NCBI GenBank assembly: GCA_021732545.1
Contig: JAKFUW010000104.1
Span: forward strand, 1 to 19,957
Reading direction: 5' to 3'
DNA from: Alphaproteobacteria bacterium
GTDB lineage: Bacteria; Pseudomonadota; Alphaproteobacteria; Rickettsiales; UBA3002
Length of the DNA stretch: 19,957 bases
Position 1 is the stretch's first letter. Each line of letters begins with the position of its first letter. The notes under the pieces were generated by a model that did not search any database, was not told where the DNA came from, and worked only from the letters and a program-made list of their open reading frames with translations. Made by a program: the position numbers and the translations under genes. Positions 19,861 through 19,957 of this stretch are shown here, in pieces.

Positions 19861-19957
19861 GAGTAGAGGGTTTTAGTGTGGCGGCCTTTGCCAGCTTCAT
19901 AGCTGGTGTGATGCCACCGATAGCCATATTAGGGCGCTCGTTATTGTAAGTCCATAG
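19847..19957 (-). CDS. IS3-family transposase OrfB, C-terminal fragment at window edge
   Basis: The minus-strand frame from the right edge to TAA at 19847-19849 gives 36 residues beginning WTYNNERPNMAIGGITPAMK (after one Leu). This YNNxRPN...GGITP block is the typical C-terminus of IS3-family OrfB integrases (DDE type), a little after the catalytic Glu. The rest of the element lies outside. The terminal inverted repeat should be a short way left of the stop; GGGTAATCCCCCCATT around 19830-19845 is a candidate but cannot be confirmed without the other end. Confidence 0.85.
   Translation of the reverse strand, partial: LWTYNNERPNMAIGGITPAMKLAKAATLKPSTLNPC

Overview
The window is a chromosomal segment of a Gram-negative bacterium, most likely a deep-branching alphaproteobacterium. 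Supporting evidence: a Usg-family protein (confined in practice to Alphaproteobacteria), the thrB-rnhA pair typical of that class, a bactofilin, an initiator tRNA of alphaproteobacterial type, and intergenic palindromes of the kind known from Rickettsiales and relatives. The housekeeping part has roughly balanced GC. The left edge (1-742) and the right part (after about 15790) look more AT-rich.

Layout. 1-742: an unrecognised protein running off the left edge, with an HExxH motif. 932-2161: two unlinked envelope-type proteins (a membrane-anchored peptidoglycan-binding protein and a His-rich membrane protein). 2371-5746: nth (endonuclease III), bactofilin, thrB, rnhA and a small secreted protein. 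5897-9763, all on the minus strand: yqgE, a hicAB toxin-antitoxin pair with a very clear promoter/operator, ygfZ, a GT4 glycosyltransferase and usg. 10002-11468: a proline-rich exported protein with an OmpA-like C-terminus. 11473-11778: a HigA-type antitoxin without a HigB partner. 12071-13858: an MsbA-like ABC exporter, divergent from a Ca-binding RTX-type protein (14088-15416) that ends in a strong terminator.

15714-15790 is tRNA-fMet. Immediately downstream lies an integrated element: tyrosine integrase, an unknown gene overlapping it by four bases, a small AlpA/excisionase-like HTH protein, and a large primase-helicase. This gene order (int, xis/alpA, primase-RepA) resembles phage satellites and phage-inducible islands. 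The far end of the element is not in the window. An IS3-family element has inserted at or near the 3' end of the primase-helicase gene and leaves through the right edge.

The gaps between host genes are largely filled by two kinds of repeats. One is a family of six double-hairpin palindromes that begin GTCA and end TGAC, with stems that differ between copies but stay self-complementary. The other is a set of short tandem repeats with 7-base (once 8-base) units, often arranged as inverted arms, which run into stop and start codons. Other points of interest are two overlapping inverted repeats that compete for the ribosome-binding site of the putative excisionase gene, and the hicAB operator lying exactly in the promoter spacer.
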